Origin: Streptomyces sp. Sge12
GTDB taxonomy: Bacteria > Actinomycetota > Actinomycetes > Streptomycetales > Streptomycetaceae
Direction: 5' to 3'
Length of the DNA: 64,000 nt
Assembly (NCBI RefSeq): GCF_002080455.1
Contig: NZ_CP020555.1
Span: forward strand, 6,686,501 to 6,750,500
Below are positions 1 to 10,300 of the stretch, piece after piece. The translations under genes were made by a program, and so were the position numbers. Position 1 is the stretch's first letter, and every line of letters begins with the position of its first letter. The notes below the pieces were generated by a model. It searched no databases. It was not told the origin of the DNA and saw only the letters and a program-made list of their open reading frames with translations.

Positions 1-1
1 C

Positions 2-1321
2 CAGCGGGAGATCACCGGCCGGGCCGGCCTCTCACCCAGCCAGCTCTGGTTCTTCGAGCAGGACTTCGCCGACGCGGACCACTGGAACGGCATGTGGCCC
101 GTCTTCGAGCTGGACCGGCGGCTGGAACCCGGACCGCTGCGCGAGGCCCTCGCCACCGTGCTCGCGCACCACGACGGGCTGCGCGCCGAGTTCCGCAGCA
201 CGCCGGAGCAGGGGCCGCACGCGGAGCTGCCCCCGGCCCGGCCCCTGGAGGCCGCCGCGGTCACGGAGGTCGACCTCGGCGCCGTCGCCGACGCCGACAT
301 CGAGGCGGAGATCGCCCGGCACGTCGCCCTGCGCAACGGCGGGCTCGACCTGGCCACCGGCACGACCGTCCGGCTCACCCAGTTCGACCTCGGCCCGCGG
401 CGCCGCCCGCGGCTCCTCGTCAGCGCCCACTGGCTGGTCATGGACTACTACTCCTCCCGGGTGTTCTACGAGGACCTGCGCACCGCCTACTTCGCCCTCG
501 AACGGGGCGACGCACCGGTCCTGCCGCCGAAGACGGCCGCACTGCCGCAGGCGGCGGAGCAACTCCACGCCCACGCGGCGAGCGAGGAGGTCACGGCCGA
601 ACTCCCCTACTGGAGCAGGCTCGCCGACCTGTCGCCCGCACCGCTGCCCGTGGACCACCGGGTGGGCCCCAACACACAGGCCTCCGCCGTCCGCCACTTC
701 ACGGAGGTGACCGGAGCGACCGCGGACGCCGTGCTGAACGGCCTCTCCCGCCGGCAGGGGACCGAGATACGCGAGGTGCTGCTGACCGCCCTCGCCCGCG
801 CCGTGACCGACTGGACCGGGCAGCCGGAACTGGTCGTCGAGGTCGAGGGACACGGCCGCCGGCGGGCCTTCGGAGCACTGGACATCTCCCGTACCGTCGC
901 CCGTTTTTCCACTCTGTCACCGCTGGTGCTGCGCCCGGGCGACCTCGCCCAGGTACGCGACCAGATCCGCGAGATGCCCCACCAGGGCGTCGGATACGGC
1001 CTGCTGCGGTATCTGCACCCCGACCCGGCGGTGCGGGCCCGGATGGCCGAGGTCCCGGTACCCGAGATCGGCTTCAACTACTGGGGAGACGTCAGCGAGT
1101 ACTTCACCGGTGACGCCCGGCCGGTCGTCGACTCCTTCGGCCACCACCGCAGCGACCGCGGCCACCGGACCCGGACCCTCGACCTGATGGCGATGGCCTC
1201 GGACGGCACCCTGCGGCTGGTGTGGACCTACAGCAGCAACCTGCACACGGAGGCGACGGTCCGGGCCCTGGCCGACCGCCTCATCGACGAACTGCACGCC
1301 CTGGCGCGGAGCGCCGGATGA
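2..1321 (+). CDS. NRPS C-terminal fragment: terminal condensation/epimerisation-like domain (5' end outside window)
   Basis: The frame is open from base 2 and has no start here, so this is the 3' end of a larger gene. The translation begins inside a condensation-superfamily domain: GLSPSQLWFFEQ is the usual first core motif, and PEIGFNYWGD with the following segment resembles the end of epimerisation domains. The catalytic HHxxxDG motif reads HWLVMDY (about residue 143), so the second, catalytic His is Trp while the Asp is kept. That argues against ordinary condensation or epimerisation chemistry. There is no carrier or thioesterase domain after it. The stop overlaps the next start (ATGA at 1318-1321), so it is coupled to the acyl-AMP ligase. 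It probably belongs to a cluster lying mainly upstream of this window. Family assignment is firm; function is unknown. Confidence 0.8.
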   Translation, partial: QREITGRAGLSPSQLWFFEQDFADADHWNGMWPVFELDRRLEPGPLREALATVLAHHDGLRAEFRSTPEQGPHAELPPARPLEAAAVTEVDLGAVADADIEAEIARHVALRNGGLDLATGTTVRLTQFDLGPRRRPRLLVSAHWLVMDYYSSRVFYEDLRTAYFALERGDAPVLPPKTAALPQAAEQLHAHAASEEVTAELPYWSRLADLSPAPLPVDHRVGPNTQASAVRHFTEVTGATADAVLNGLSRRQGTEIREVLLTALARAVTDWTGQPELVVEVEGHGRRRAFGALDISRTVARFSTLSPLVLRPGDLAQVRDQIREMPHQGVGYGLLRYLHPDPAVRARMAEVPVPEIGFNYWGDVSEYFTGDARPVVDSFGHHRSDRGHRTRTLDLMAMASDGTLRLVWTYSSNLHTEATVRALADRLIDELHALARSAG

Positions 1322-3027
1322 ACGGGGAAGAGAAGACCATGGACCATCCGCGTCCCGAGGACATGTTCGGCGCGGTCACCGTGCCCGAGGTCCTGGAACT
1401 CGCCGCCACGACCCCCCGGGGCATCACCGTGGTCAACCGGCAACTGGACCGGACGCCACTGCCGTACGCGCTGCTGGCCGCCGGAGCGCGGCGGGTGGCG
1501 GGCGGGCTGGCCCGGGCGGGTGTCGCGAAGGGGGACCGCGTCGCGATCGTCTCCTCCACCTCGCCCGGCTTCCTGCTCAGCCTCTTCGGCGTCTGGCGGG
1601 CGGGCGCCGTCCCCGTCATCCTGCCCCTGCCGCACCGGCTCTCGGACCTGCCCGACTTCATCGCCGAGATCAACCGCAGGCTCGACCACGTGGACGCGCG
1701 CTGCGTGGTGGTCGCCGATGCCTTCGGCGACTTCGTCACCGGCCGGATCACCGGCGACCGGCCCGTGCTGACCTGCGGCGAACTGGCCGCGGAGCGCACG
1801 GAGATCAGCGGTCCGGTCCCGGTCGGCCCCGAGGACCTCGCCTACCTGCAGTTCACCTCCGGCACCACCGGCCTGCCCCGCGCGGTCGCGCTCACCCACC
1901 GGCAGATGCTCACCAACGCCGCCGTCTGCTGCGAGCGGCTCGAACTGGAGCGGGACCGCAGCGTCCACGTCAGCTGGCTGCCGCTCTACCACGACATGGG
2001 CCTGATCTCCGTGCTCTCCGGCATGGCCTACCGGATCAAGATGGTGCTCCAGCCGCCGGAGGACTTCCTGGCCCGGCCGGACTCCTGGGTGGACGCCCTC
2101 TCCCGGTTCGGGGCCACCAGCACGGTCGCCCCGAACTTCGCCTACGGTCTCGCCGCCCAGGGCATGCGGCTGCGTCCGCGCGAGCTCGACCTCTCGGCCC
2201 TGGAGGTGTGCGGGGACGGCGCGGAGCCGATCCGCGCCGCCACCCTCGAACAGTTCGCGCAGGCCGGCGCCGTGTACGGGCTCCGGCCGCAGGCGATGAC
2301 CCCGATGTACGGACTGGCCGAGGCCACCCTGGCCGTGGCCATGGGAGAGGCCACCCGGCCGCTGGTCTGGGACCACGTGTCGCGCGACGGCCTCCAGCCG
2401 GGTGCAGTGGCCGCCCCGGTGGACGCCGATGCCCCCGGCGCCCGCGCGCTGGCGGTCTGCGGACCTCCGGTGCCGGGAGTCCGGATCGAGATCAGGGACG
2501 CGGACGGCACACCGCTCGGCGAACGCCGGGTCGGCGAGATCTGCGTGCACAGCCCCTCCCTGATGCAGGGCTACTGGGAGGACCCGGAGGCGACCGCGGC
2601 CGTCCTGCGCGACGGCTGGCTGCACACCGGCGACCTCGGCTACCGGACCGAGGACGGCGGCCTGGTGGTCTGCGGCCGGGTCAAGGACATGATCATCGTC
2701 TCGGGCCGCAACCTCTACCCGGAGGACTACGAGCACGTCGCCGCCAAGGTGGAGGGCGTACGGCCCGTGTGCGCGGCCTTCGCCGTGCCGGACACCGAGC
2801 GCATGATCGTGGCCTTCGAGTCCGCGAAGGGCTTCGAGAACCACGAGGAGACCGCGGCCCGGGTGATGAAGCGACTGCGCGAGCAGCTCGGCCACGCCCC
2901 CGACAGGGTCGTGGTCCTGGCCAAGGGCGCGATCCCGCGGACCTCCTCCGGCAAGGTCCAGCGGAGCCTGTGCCGGGAGCGCCTGCTGACGGGCCGTCTG
3001 GAGGTCCTGGCGGACGTCGCCCGCTGA
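1318..3027 (+). CDS. Fatty acyl-AMP ligase (FAAL-type)
   Basis: About 569 residues, matching the FAAL family. These enzymes activate a fatty acid as acyl-AMP and pass it to an acyl carrier protein for lipopeptide or polyketide initiation. Visible motifs are the adenylation P-loop FTSGTTGLPRAVALTH, the FAAL-like HDMGLI segment, GDGAEPIR, the TGDLGY motif, IIVSGRNLYPEDYE and the C-terminal lysine region TSSGKVQRS. The ATG at 1318 overlaps the previous stop; an internal ATG at 1339 is a possible alternative. Coupling to an NRPS end suggests it loads a lipid onto a carrier of the upstream assembly line. The chain length cannot be read from the sequence. A GC-rich hairpin follows the stop. Confidence 0.85.
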   Translation: MNGEEKTMDHPRPEDMFGAVTVPEVLELAATTPRGITVVNRQLDRTPLPYALLAAGARRVAGGLARAGVAKGDRVAIVSSTSPGFLLSLFGVWRAGAVPVILPLPHRLSDLPDFIAEINRRLDHVDARCVVVADAFGDFVTGRITGDRPVLTCGELAAERTEISGPVPVGPEDLAYLQFTSGTTGLPRAVALTHRQMLTNAAVCCERLELERDRSVHVSWLPLYHDMGLISVLSGMAYRIKMVLQPPEDFLARPDSWVDALSRFGATSTVAPNFAYGLAAQGMRLRPRELDLSALEVCGDGAEPIRAATLEQFAQAGAVYGLRPQAMTPMYGLAEATLAVAMGEATRPLVWDHVSRDGLQPGAVAAPVDADAPGARALAVCGPPVPGVRIEIRDADGTPLGERRVGEICVHSPSLMQGYWEDPEATAAVLRDGWLHTGDLGYRTEDGGLVVCGRVKDMIIVSGRNLYPEDYEHVAAKVEGVRPVCAAFAVPDTERMIVAFESAKGFENHEETAARVMKRLREQLGHAPDRVVVLAKGAIPRTSSGKVQRSLCRERLLTGRLEVLADVAR

Positions 3028-3037
3028 ACGGGCCGCA

Positions 3038-3073
3038 GGCCGCGGCCGCCCTCGTACGGGGGTGGCCGCGGCC
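3038..3073. terminator. Hairpin between convergent genes
   Basis: A 13-bp arm (3038-3050) pairs with 3061-3073 through one G:U pair around a 10-nt loop. It fills the 63-bp gap between the convergent FAAL and P450 genes, so it is likely a shared terminator. There is no T-tract, as is common in Streptomyces. Confidence 0.6.
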
Positions 3074-3090
3074 CGGCCGTCCGATGCGGC

Positions 3091-4446
3091 TCAGCGGCGA
3101 CGGCTCACCACGAGACGCGCCCCCCGGGAGGGGATCAGCGTGACGTGGTGGGCCTTCTGCTCCTCCGGAGCGGGCCGGTCGGGCCGGATCTCGTACTGCT
3201 GGAGCACCTCGCGCAGCGCCACCGTCGCCTCCAGCAGCGCGAAACCGGCGCCGATGCAGCGCCGGGCGCCGCCGCCGAACGGAATCCAGGTGTGGGCGGG
3301 CGGCTGCCCGTCGAGGAAGCGCTCGGGACGGAACTCGTCCGGCTGGTCGTGGTACGCCGGGTCCGACTGCACCATGCCGATGGCGGGCATCACCGTGGCG
3401 CCGGCGGGCAGTCGGTAGCCGCCCACCGTGAGCGGCTTCGTGAGCTGCCTGGCCACCTCGTACACCACCGGCTTGAGCCGCAGCGCCTCCTTGGCGACGG
3501 CCGTGAGGTAGGCGTCGTCACCCTCGTCCGCCGCGCGCTGCGCCCGCTGCAACTGCTCGGGTCGGCGGACCAGTTCGTGCAGCGCCCAGGCCAGGCCCGT
3601 GGCCGTGGTCTCGTGCCCGGCGAGGAGCAGCGTGATGAGCTGGTCGCGCAGCTCCGCGTCGGTGAACCCGCCGCCCTCCTCGTTCTCCGCCGCCTGGAGC
3701 AGACGCGAGAGCACGTCGGTCCGGCTGTGCAGGTCGGCGGCGCGGCGCCGGTCGGTGATCTCCGCGTACAGCAGCTTGTCCAGCCCCCGCTGGAGGTCGG
3801 TGTGGCGGCGCCACGGACCGACGCGCTGGAGGAGGGGGTAGGGGAGGCCGAGCAGGGTGACGGGGCCGATGTCCGCGATGCCGCGCACGAGGGGGCGCAT
3901 GCGCGTCAGCCGCGCCTCGTCGGTCACCCCGAACACCACTTGCAGGATCACCTCCAGGGTGAGCGCCTGCATCCGCTCGTGGGAACTGAAGACGGTCTCC
4001 TCGGGCCAGCTCTCCACCTCCGCCCTGGTCAGTTCGCCGACCATCTGCTGGTAGCCCGCCAGCGCCGCGCCGGTGAAGGCGGGCATCAGCAGCCGCCGGG
4101 ACCTGCGGTGCTCGCCCTCGTCCGTGAGGAGCACCGAGTGGTCACCGAGGGCCGGCCCCATGATCGCGTTGCCCTCGCCCGCGTGCAGGACGTCCACCGG
4201 ACCGCCGAAGACGGTCTTGATGTCCTCCTGCTTGGTGAGGATCACCAGATGGCGGGTGGGCGTGGTGAGGCGGAGCGTGAAGATGTCCCCGTGCCTGCGG
4301 CGCAGCGCGGGAAAGAGCTTGTGCCGGTACTGGGCGAACAGCAGGGTCTGGACCACCGCGGGCAGGCGCAGACCGGGCGGCCGCTTCGTCGAACCGCTTT
4401 CGGCCGCGCCTATGGCGGTCGACACATCATCAATACCGCTGGTCAT
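3091..4446 (-). CDS. Cytochrome P450
   Basis: 451 residues, a soluble bacterial P450 with no membrane anchor. The I-helix motif AGHETTATG carries the usual Glu-Thr pair, the ExxR motif is in KEALRLKP, and the haem-binding loop FGGGARRCIGAG supplies the Cys ligand, so it should be active. The ATG at 4446 has an AGGGGGA ribosome site. It is divergent from the phosphopantetheinyl transferase gene and convergent with the FAAL gene. Its substrate could be the FAAL/NRPS lipid product or the NRPS-PKS product encoded downstream on the same strand; the sequence does not decide. It needs external ferredoxin and reductase, which are not in the window. Confidence 0.9.
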   Translation of the reverse strand: MTSGIDDVSTAIGAAESGSTKRPPGLRLPAVVQTLLFAQYRHKLFPALRRRHGDIFTLRLTTPTRHLVILTKQEDIKTVFGGPVDVLHAGEGNAIMGPALGDHSVLLTDEGEHRRSRRLLMPAFTGAALAGYQQMVGELTRAEVESWPEETVFSSHERMQALTLEVILQVVFGVTDEARLTRMRPLVRGIADIGPVTLLGLPYPLLQRVGPWRRHTDLQRGLDKLLYAEITDRRRAADLHSRTDVLSRLLQAAENEEGGGFTDAELRDQLITLLLAGHETTATGLAWALHELVRRPEQLQRAQRAADEGDDAYLTAVAKEALRLKPVVYEVARQLTKPLTVGGYRLPAGATVMPAIGMVQSDPAYHDQPDEFRPERFLDGQPPAHTWIPFGGGARRCIGAGFALLEATVALREVLQQYEIRPDRPAPEEQKAHHVTLIPSRGARLVVSRRR

Positions 4447-4577
4447 TGCGGAAATCCCCCTAGGTGGACGAACATCTGCGTTTTGTTCGAATGCAATTGC
4501 TGGTCCCGAATCACGCTAGCAGCCGGACCGACCGGCAGAAATGGCGGAAGAACGGTTCCGGTCGTTAGGGTCCTGAG
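4447..4577. promoter_or_regulatory. Divergent promoter region between P450 and PPTase
   Basis: 131 bp separate the divergent starts. They contain the inverted repeat CGAAC-N11-GTTCG (4469-4489), close to the P450 start, which could be an operator. I cannot place -10/-35 boxes with confidence. Confidence 0.35.
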
Positions 4578-5366
4578 GTGCTCGAACTGATCCTTCCGAC
4601 CGCTGTGGCCTATGCCGAGAGCTTTGCCGACGTACCCGAATCCACCCTTCTTCCCGAGGAATTGGAAGCGCTGGGGGCGGCGCGCCACGAGGGTCGGCGC
4701 AGGGAGTTCACCACCGTCCGGCACTGCGCCCGGCGCGCCCTCGCGGACCTCGGCGTGCCACCCGTGGCGGTGCTGCCCGGAGAGCGCGGGGCGCCGGTGT
4801 GGCCTCAGGGGGTGGTCGGCAGCATGACGCACTGCGCCGGGTACCGGGCGGCGGCGGTGGCGTCCCGCACGCGGGTACGGGCCGTGGGGATCGACGCCGA
4901 GCCGCACGAACCCCTGCCCGGGCGGGTGCTGGGGGCCATCGCCCGAGCCGAGGAGCGCGAGCGGCTGGCCGTCCTGACCGCCGAGTGCCCGCAGGTGCGC
5001 TGGGACCGGCTGTTGTTCTGCGTGAAGGAGTCCGTGTACAAGGCGTGGTTCCCGATGACGCGGCGCCGGCTGGGGTTCGCGGACGCGTCGGTCTCCTTCG
5101 ACCGGGCGGCCGGGACCTTCCGCGCCGAGCTCGTCGATGTCGGCGATCTCGGCGCGGCGGCAGGGACGGATGGGGCGGGCGGGACCGGTGGTGCGGGTGG
5201 GAGCTCCGTGATCGCCGGAGGGGGAGGGGCCGGGGAGCCGCCCGTGCCCCTCCGCTACGAAGGACGCTGGACGGCCACCCCGGAACTGCTCCTCGCGGCG
5301 ACCGTCGTACCGGCCGACCCCTCCGTCAGGAATCGGCTGGATTACGCCATCCGGCAGCGGAGTTGA
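4578..5366 (+). CDS. 4'-phosphopantetheinyl transferase (Sfp/EntD type)
   Basis: 262 residues. It would transfer phosphopantetheine from CoA to the serine of carrier domains, activating the PKS, NRPS and ACPs encoded here. The EntD-like core is clear: an N-terminal EFTTVRHCAR segment, GSMTHC, the Mg-binding GIDAEPHE and the FCVKESVYKAWFP motif with catalytic Glu and Lys. A Gly-rich low-complexity insert near residues 195-220 is unusual. The start is GTG at 4578 with no strong ribosome site. The last 41 bp overlap the 3' end of the convergent MFS gene, so the two transcripts are antisense there. Confidence 0.88.
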   Translation: MLELILPTAVAYAESFADVPESTLLPEELEALGAARHEGRRREFTTVRHCARRALADLGVPPVAVLPGERGAPVWPQGVVGSMTHCAGYRAAAVASRTRVRAVGIDAEPHEPLPGRVLGAIARAEERERLAVLTAECPQVRWDRLLFCVKESVYKAWFPMTRRRLGFADASVSFDRAAGTFRAELVDVGDLGAAAGTDGAGGTGGAGGSSVIAGGGGAGEPPVPLRYEGRWTATPELLLAATVVPADPSVRNRLDYAIRQRS

Positions 5367-6603
5367 GCGGCGACAACAGCGCGCCCAGGCCGACGAGCAG
5401 GCGCAGACCGCCCGCGATCGCGATGATCAGGTACATGTTGTGCCAGTGCTGCTCCAGCACGCCCCCCAGCACCGACGCGACCGGGATCGACATGAAGGCG
5501 ATCATCCGGGTGGTCGCCACCACCCGGCCCAGCATCCGCGCGGGCACCGTGCGCTGGCGCAGGACGAACCAGCTCACCATGTTCACGGTGCCGATGCCGT
5601 AGATCAGCGCCCACAGCACCGAGATGCTGACGACATCCCGCAGCGGGATCAGCAGCACGATGCCGGCGCCCGCGAGCACCGTGCCCGCGATGACGACCCG
5701 GCCGGGTGCGAAGCGACGGCCCAGCCAGGGGCACACGGCGGCCCCCAGCACCGCCCCCGCGCCCTGTGCGGCGAAGACCACGCCGATCAGGGCGGGCGAC
5801 ATCGCCTGGTAGTCGCTCAGGTAGTAGACGAGGTTCGCCTGCACCAGCCAGGTGCCCAGATTGGCGAGGGCGAACAGGACCGCCCCGCTGAGCAGCGGCC
5901 GGTTCTCCCGAGTGATGTGGACCAGGGAGTCCTTCACCTCCCCCAGCAGGTCGCGGCGTACCGGCCCGGCCGCCGCCCCGTCCCGCTCCGTCCCGGCGGG
6001 CGGTTTCGACCGGGCCCTGATGGCGACCATGGCCAGGGCCGACACGGCGAACGTGCCCGCGTCGGCCCAGATCGCGCCCTCGTACCCGACGGCCGCGATC
6101 AGCACGCCGGCCACGGCGGGACCGGCGAGGCTCATCACGTTGTCGCCCATCTGCATCCAGGCGTTGGCGCGCTCCAGGTCCTTGTCGCGGACCAGGTCCG
6201 GCACCATCCCCTGGAACGCCGGGTAGTACAGCGGCTCCACGCAGGCGAGCAGGAACGCCGCCAGGTAGACCAGCAGCACCGACGAGGAACCCGACGTCAC
6301 GATGAGCGCGAGGACCCCCGCGAGCACCGTCGCCGCCAGGTCGCCGACCACCAGGATCCGCCGGCGCTCGAACCGGTCGGCGATCACGCCGCCCGGCAAC
6401 GAGAGCAACAGCAGCGGGGCGTACTCCAGGGCGTACACCACCGCGGTGTTCAGTGCCGACCCGGTCAGCTCGAACACCATCAGCGGCAGCGCCAGGCGGT
6501 AGATCCAGTTGCCGAGCCCGGACACCACGAAGGCGAACAGCAACAGCTCGTACGGTGCGCCGAGCCGCCGTCCCGCGAGCCCGGCGCGCACGTCCGTACT
6601 CAT
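5326..6603 (-). CDS. MFS transporter, likely exporter
   Basis: 425 residues with a dozen hydrophobic segments and the MFS loop motif GGVIADRFERRR after the second helix. It is closest in style to macrolide/enterobactin-type exporters, and a role in exporting the product of the NRPS-PKS genes is plausible. The ATG at 6603 overlaps the stop of the thioesterase gene (ATGA), making it the last gene of that operon. A longer reading frame extends upstream but runs through the thioesterase gene out of frame, so I reject it. It overlaps the PPTase 3' end. Confidence 0.85.
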   Translation of the reverse strand: MSTDVRAGLAGRRLGAPYELLLFAFVVSGLGNWIYRLALPLMVFELTGSALNTAVVYALEYAPLLLLSLPGGVIADRFERRRILVVGDLAATVLAGVLALIVTSGSSSVLLVYLAAFLLACVEPLYYPAFQGMVPDLVRDKDLERANAWMQMGDNVMSLAGPAVAGVLIAAVGYEGAIWADAGTFAVSALAMVAIRARSKPPAGTERDGAAAGPVRRDLLGEVKDSLVHITRENRPLLSGAVLFALANLGTWLVQANLVYYLSDYQAMSPALIGVVFAAQGAGAVLGAAVCPWLGRRFAPGRVVIAGTVLAGAGIVLLIPLRDVVSISVLWALIYGIGTVNMVSWFVLRQRTVPARMLGRVVATTRMIAFMSIPVASVLGGVLEQHWHNMYLIIAIAGGLRLLVGLGALLSPLNSAAGWRNPADS

Positions 6604-7352
6604 CCGGCCACCGCGCGCACCAGGTCCAGCACGGCCGAGCGGTGCGGCCGGAGGTAGAAGTGGTCGCCGGGGAACATCCGCAGCCCGAACGGGCCGGACA
6701 GGTGCTCCCGCCACGCCTCCAGCTGTTCCAGGGGGATCCCGTCGTCGGTGCCGCCGAGCACCGTCGCCGCCACCGGTACGGGGGCGGCCGCGGCCGGCTC
6801 GTACGTCTCGATGACCTCGTAGTCGGCCCGGAAGTACGGCAGGACCATCCCGCGCAGTTCGGGGTGTTCGCGCAGCTCGCCCGGGACCCCGCCGTGGCGA
6901 CGGTCCATGACGTCCAGGAACTCCTCCTCGGGCAGGTCGTGGATGCTGCCCCGGTGGGTGACCAGGCCCGGCGCCGGGCGGGCGGACAGAAAGAGGTGCC
7001 GCGGTGCGGGACCACCCGCCTCCACCAGGGCCCGGGCCAGCTCGTGGGCGACCAGCGCGCCGAAGCTGTGCCCGAAGAACACCATGGGCACGTCCGTGGC
7101 GATCTGCCCGGCCAGTTCCGCCACGAGGGGGCCCATACGGGTGTGCGGGGGCTCCTTGATCCGCGCCCCGCGGCCCGGGAGCTGGACGGCGCACACGTCG
7201 ACGTCCTCGGGCAGGTAGCGGTGCCACTGCGTGAACTCGGACGCGGACCCGCCCGCGTGGTGGAAGCAGTACAGCCGCAGCCGCGGGTCCGCGCGCAGCT
7301 CACCGCGGACGGACCAGCGCGGTTCCCCGGCGCCGCGTACGGGCGTGCTCAT
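6600..7352 (-). CDS. Type II thioesterase
   Basis: 250 residues, alpha/beta hydrolase of the TEII family that clears misprimed or stalled thioesters from NRPS and PKS carrier domains. The N-terminal LYCFHHAGG and QLPGRGAR motifs are standard, the nucleophile is Ser96 in FGHSFGAL, and the catalytic His lies in the C-terminal PGDHFYL motif. It overlaps the PKS stop (ATGA) and the exporter start (ATGA), so it is coupled to both. Because the PKS has no thioesterase of its own, this enzyme could also be involved in release, but editing is the usual role. Confidence 0.88.
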   Translation of the reverse strand: MSTPVRGAGEPRWSVRGELRADPRLRLYCFHHAGGSASEFTQWHRYLPEDVDVCAVQLPGRGARIKEPPHTRMGPLVAELAGQIATDVPMVFFGHSFGALVAHELARALVEAGGPAPRHLFLSARPAPGLVTHRGSIHDLPEEEFLDVMDRRHGGVPGELREHPELRGMVLPYFRADYEVIETYEPAAAAPVPVAATVLGGTDDGIPLEQLEAWREHLSGPFGLRMFPGDHFYLRPHRSAVLDLVRAVAG

Positions 7353-10300
7353 CGGGCTCCCCCTGCCTGCCGGGCCAGCTCGGCGGCCAGGGCCGAGATG
7401 GTCGGGAACTCGAAGATCATGCCGATGCTCAGCTCGACGCCCAGCCGGTCCCGGACCTCCGCGATCAGCCCGACCGCGCTCAGGGAATCCCCGCCGAGGT
7501 CGAAGAAGTCCGCGCCGTGGTCGATGGAGCCCATGCCGAGGGCGGCCCGCCAGGTCTCCTCCAGCATCCCGGCCAGGTCCCGGTCACTGCCGCCGCCCGG
7601 GGCGGCCGGTACGGGAACGGCCGGTACGGCGGCGGGTTCGGGTGCCGGCGGGGCCGTGGCCGGGGCCGTGGCCGTCGGCGTCGCAGGGGCCGTCGCGGGT
7701 GCCGCCGACAGCGGCGCCCGTACCGTCTCCGGGGCCAGCGGCGCCCCGTCGCGGTACGGACGCACCGTGACCTGACGCGCCGGGCGCCCGCTCAGCACGT
7801 CGAACAGCAGGGCCACGCCCTCACCGGGCGGGATGCCGTCCGAGGCAGGCAGTCCGGCCGCCGCATCCGCCGCATCCGCGGCATCCACCGGTTCCGCGGG
7901 CTCCGTCGCGGGCTGTTCCTCGGCGGAGCCGGCCCCGAAGGGATTGCCCTCCACCCTGCGCATCGTGAAGCCGCGCACGGCGACCGCCACCACCCCGTCC
8001 GGGCCGACCAGGTCGATGTCCGAGACCAGCACCCCGCTGTCCCCGCCGCCGCGCACGTGCCGCACATGGCTGGTGAACTCGCCGGGCAGGTCGCGGTAGA
8101 CCGTGACCGTGCCGTACAGCAGCGGCAGGTGGTGGGCGTCCTCCCGGCGCCGGGTGAGCGCCGTGGCACTGTCGAGCAGCGCCGGGTGCAGCGGACGGGT
8201 GGCCGCTTCGGCGCGGAAGCGCTCGTCGAGAGCCAGCGAGCCCAGCTGCTCGTCCGCTCCGCGCCGCAGTGCGGTGACGTTCAGCCAGTGCGGCCCGAGT
8301 TCGGCGAGGTCGCCGGCGCCGGACGCGTCGACGCTCTCCGTCATGCGCGCGGCCACGGCCGCCAGGTCCACCTCGGGCGCGGCCGGCCCGGCCGCGGCGC
8401 CGATCCGGCCGTCGCAGTGCACGGTGGACCCGGTACGGACCGAGAAGGCCCAGGTGTCCCCGCCGCGGGGTTCGAGAACGACCCGCACCCGCTGCGTACC
8501 GTCGACGAACAGGGGCCGGCGGAAGACCACTTCGCCCAGGCTCACCGGCACGCCCGCGAGCTGCGGGCACAGCTCCCGGGCCGCGCGGACCACCAGGTCG
8601 AGGTGGCCGGTGCCCGGCAGGACCGCACGCCCGGCGAACCGGTGCTCGTCGAGCTCCCAGTCCTTCTCCGACAACTCCTCCTCGTGCACCAGCCCTTCCG
8701 GGGCCCGGCGCTGCTCCGCGGTCCACGCGGAGAGCGGCTCACCGCTGCCCGGATCGACGGTGGACCTGGCGGCCATGCCGACGCTCGCCCAGCTCGGCCA
8801 GTTCACGCTCACGCAGCGCTGCCGGGAGACGGCGGCATGGGCGTCGAGGAACGCGTTGGCCGCCGCGTAGTCGGCGCTGCCGACCAGCCCGGAGATCGAC
8901 GCCCGGCTGGAGAACGACGTGAAGAAGTCCAGCCGGGGGCGGTCCGCGAACACCCGCTCCAGCACGAGCGTGCCGAGCAGCTTGGGCCACAGCACCGCCC
9001 TGACCTGTTCGGGCGTACGGAAGGCGATCATCCCCTCGCCGGGCAGACCGGCCGCGTGCAGGACGCCGTGGATCTGCCCCGCCGTGCTCTCCACCCGCTC
9101 GACCAGGGCGCGTACGGACTCCTCGTCGGTGACGTCCCCGCGCTCGGCCAGCACGGTCGCACCGAGCTGTTCGAGACCGGCGACCTCCTCGGCGGCCGCG
9201 TCCGTGAGCCCGGAACGGCCGACCAGCACCAGGGTGGGGGCGAGTCCGGTCTCGGCCAGTCCGCGGGCGACGGCCAGGCCGAGGCCGCCGAACCCGCCGG
9301 TGATCAGGTACGTGCCGCCCGGGCGGACCGGGGGCTCGGTGGCCGGCTCGTGGGGGATCGGCACCTCCACGGGAACCCAGCGGCGGTCGCCGCGCAGGGC
9401 GACCACGGCGGGCCACTGCGGCTCCTGCACCTGCTGGGTGATCAGGTCCTCGTCGGTGCCCGGCGACACGTCGAGCAGCATGCACTGTGCGCCGGGCACT
9501 TCGAGCGGGACGGTCCTGGCCAGACCGGCGAGTGCGGCCTTGGCCGGGTTGACGCGCTCGCCGCCGGACACGTCCGCGGCCTGCGCGGCGAGCAGCAGGA
9601 AGCGGGCCGGCTGCCGCAGCCGGGACTGCCGGACCACGGCCTTGACGAGGGCGTACGCGCTCTCCACGCCCGCGGCGGCCTGCTCCTCGACGGTGTCGGG
9701 GGTGGCCTCGGGCCACGGCTGCGCCGCGAGGGCGTGGACGTAGACGGCGGGCTCCTCGCCCCGGGACAGCAGGCCGTCCAGCACCGACCGCAGGGTGTCC
9801 GGGCGGGCGGGCACCACCCGGTGACCGGCGCGGCCCAGTACGGCCGTCACCTGGCGGGCGGCGTCGGGGTCCTGCGGCAGCAGGGCCAGGGCGACGCTGC
9901 TGCGGTGGCGGGGCGGGCGCGTCCCGGTCGGGAGCTCCTCCCAGCGCATCACCGACAGGGGGGAGAGCGCGGGGGCGGCGCCGGTCGCGGGCACGGCCTC
10001 GGGCGCGGACTGCGGTGCGGGCGCGGACTGCGCGACTGCGGGCGCCTGTTCCCGCGCGCCGGACCGCTCGGGCTGCCCGGGCTGCTCGGGCCCGGGCGCG
10101 GCCGTCTGCGGCTGCTGCGCCTCCGGTGCGGGCGGGCTGATCCAGTGCCGCTCCCGCTGGTACGGATAGGCCGGCAGGGAGATGCGGTGCGCCGGACGGG
10201 CCGGGCCGACGGCCTCCCAGCGCAGGTCGTGGCCCTCGGTCCACAGGGCTCCCGCCGCCGCGAGGACGGCCTCCCGGTCGCTCCCCGCCGGGCCGAGGCC

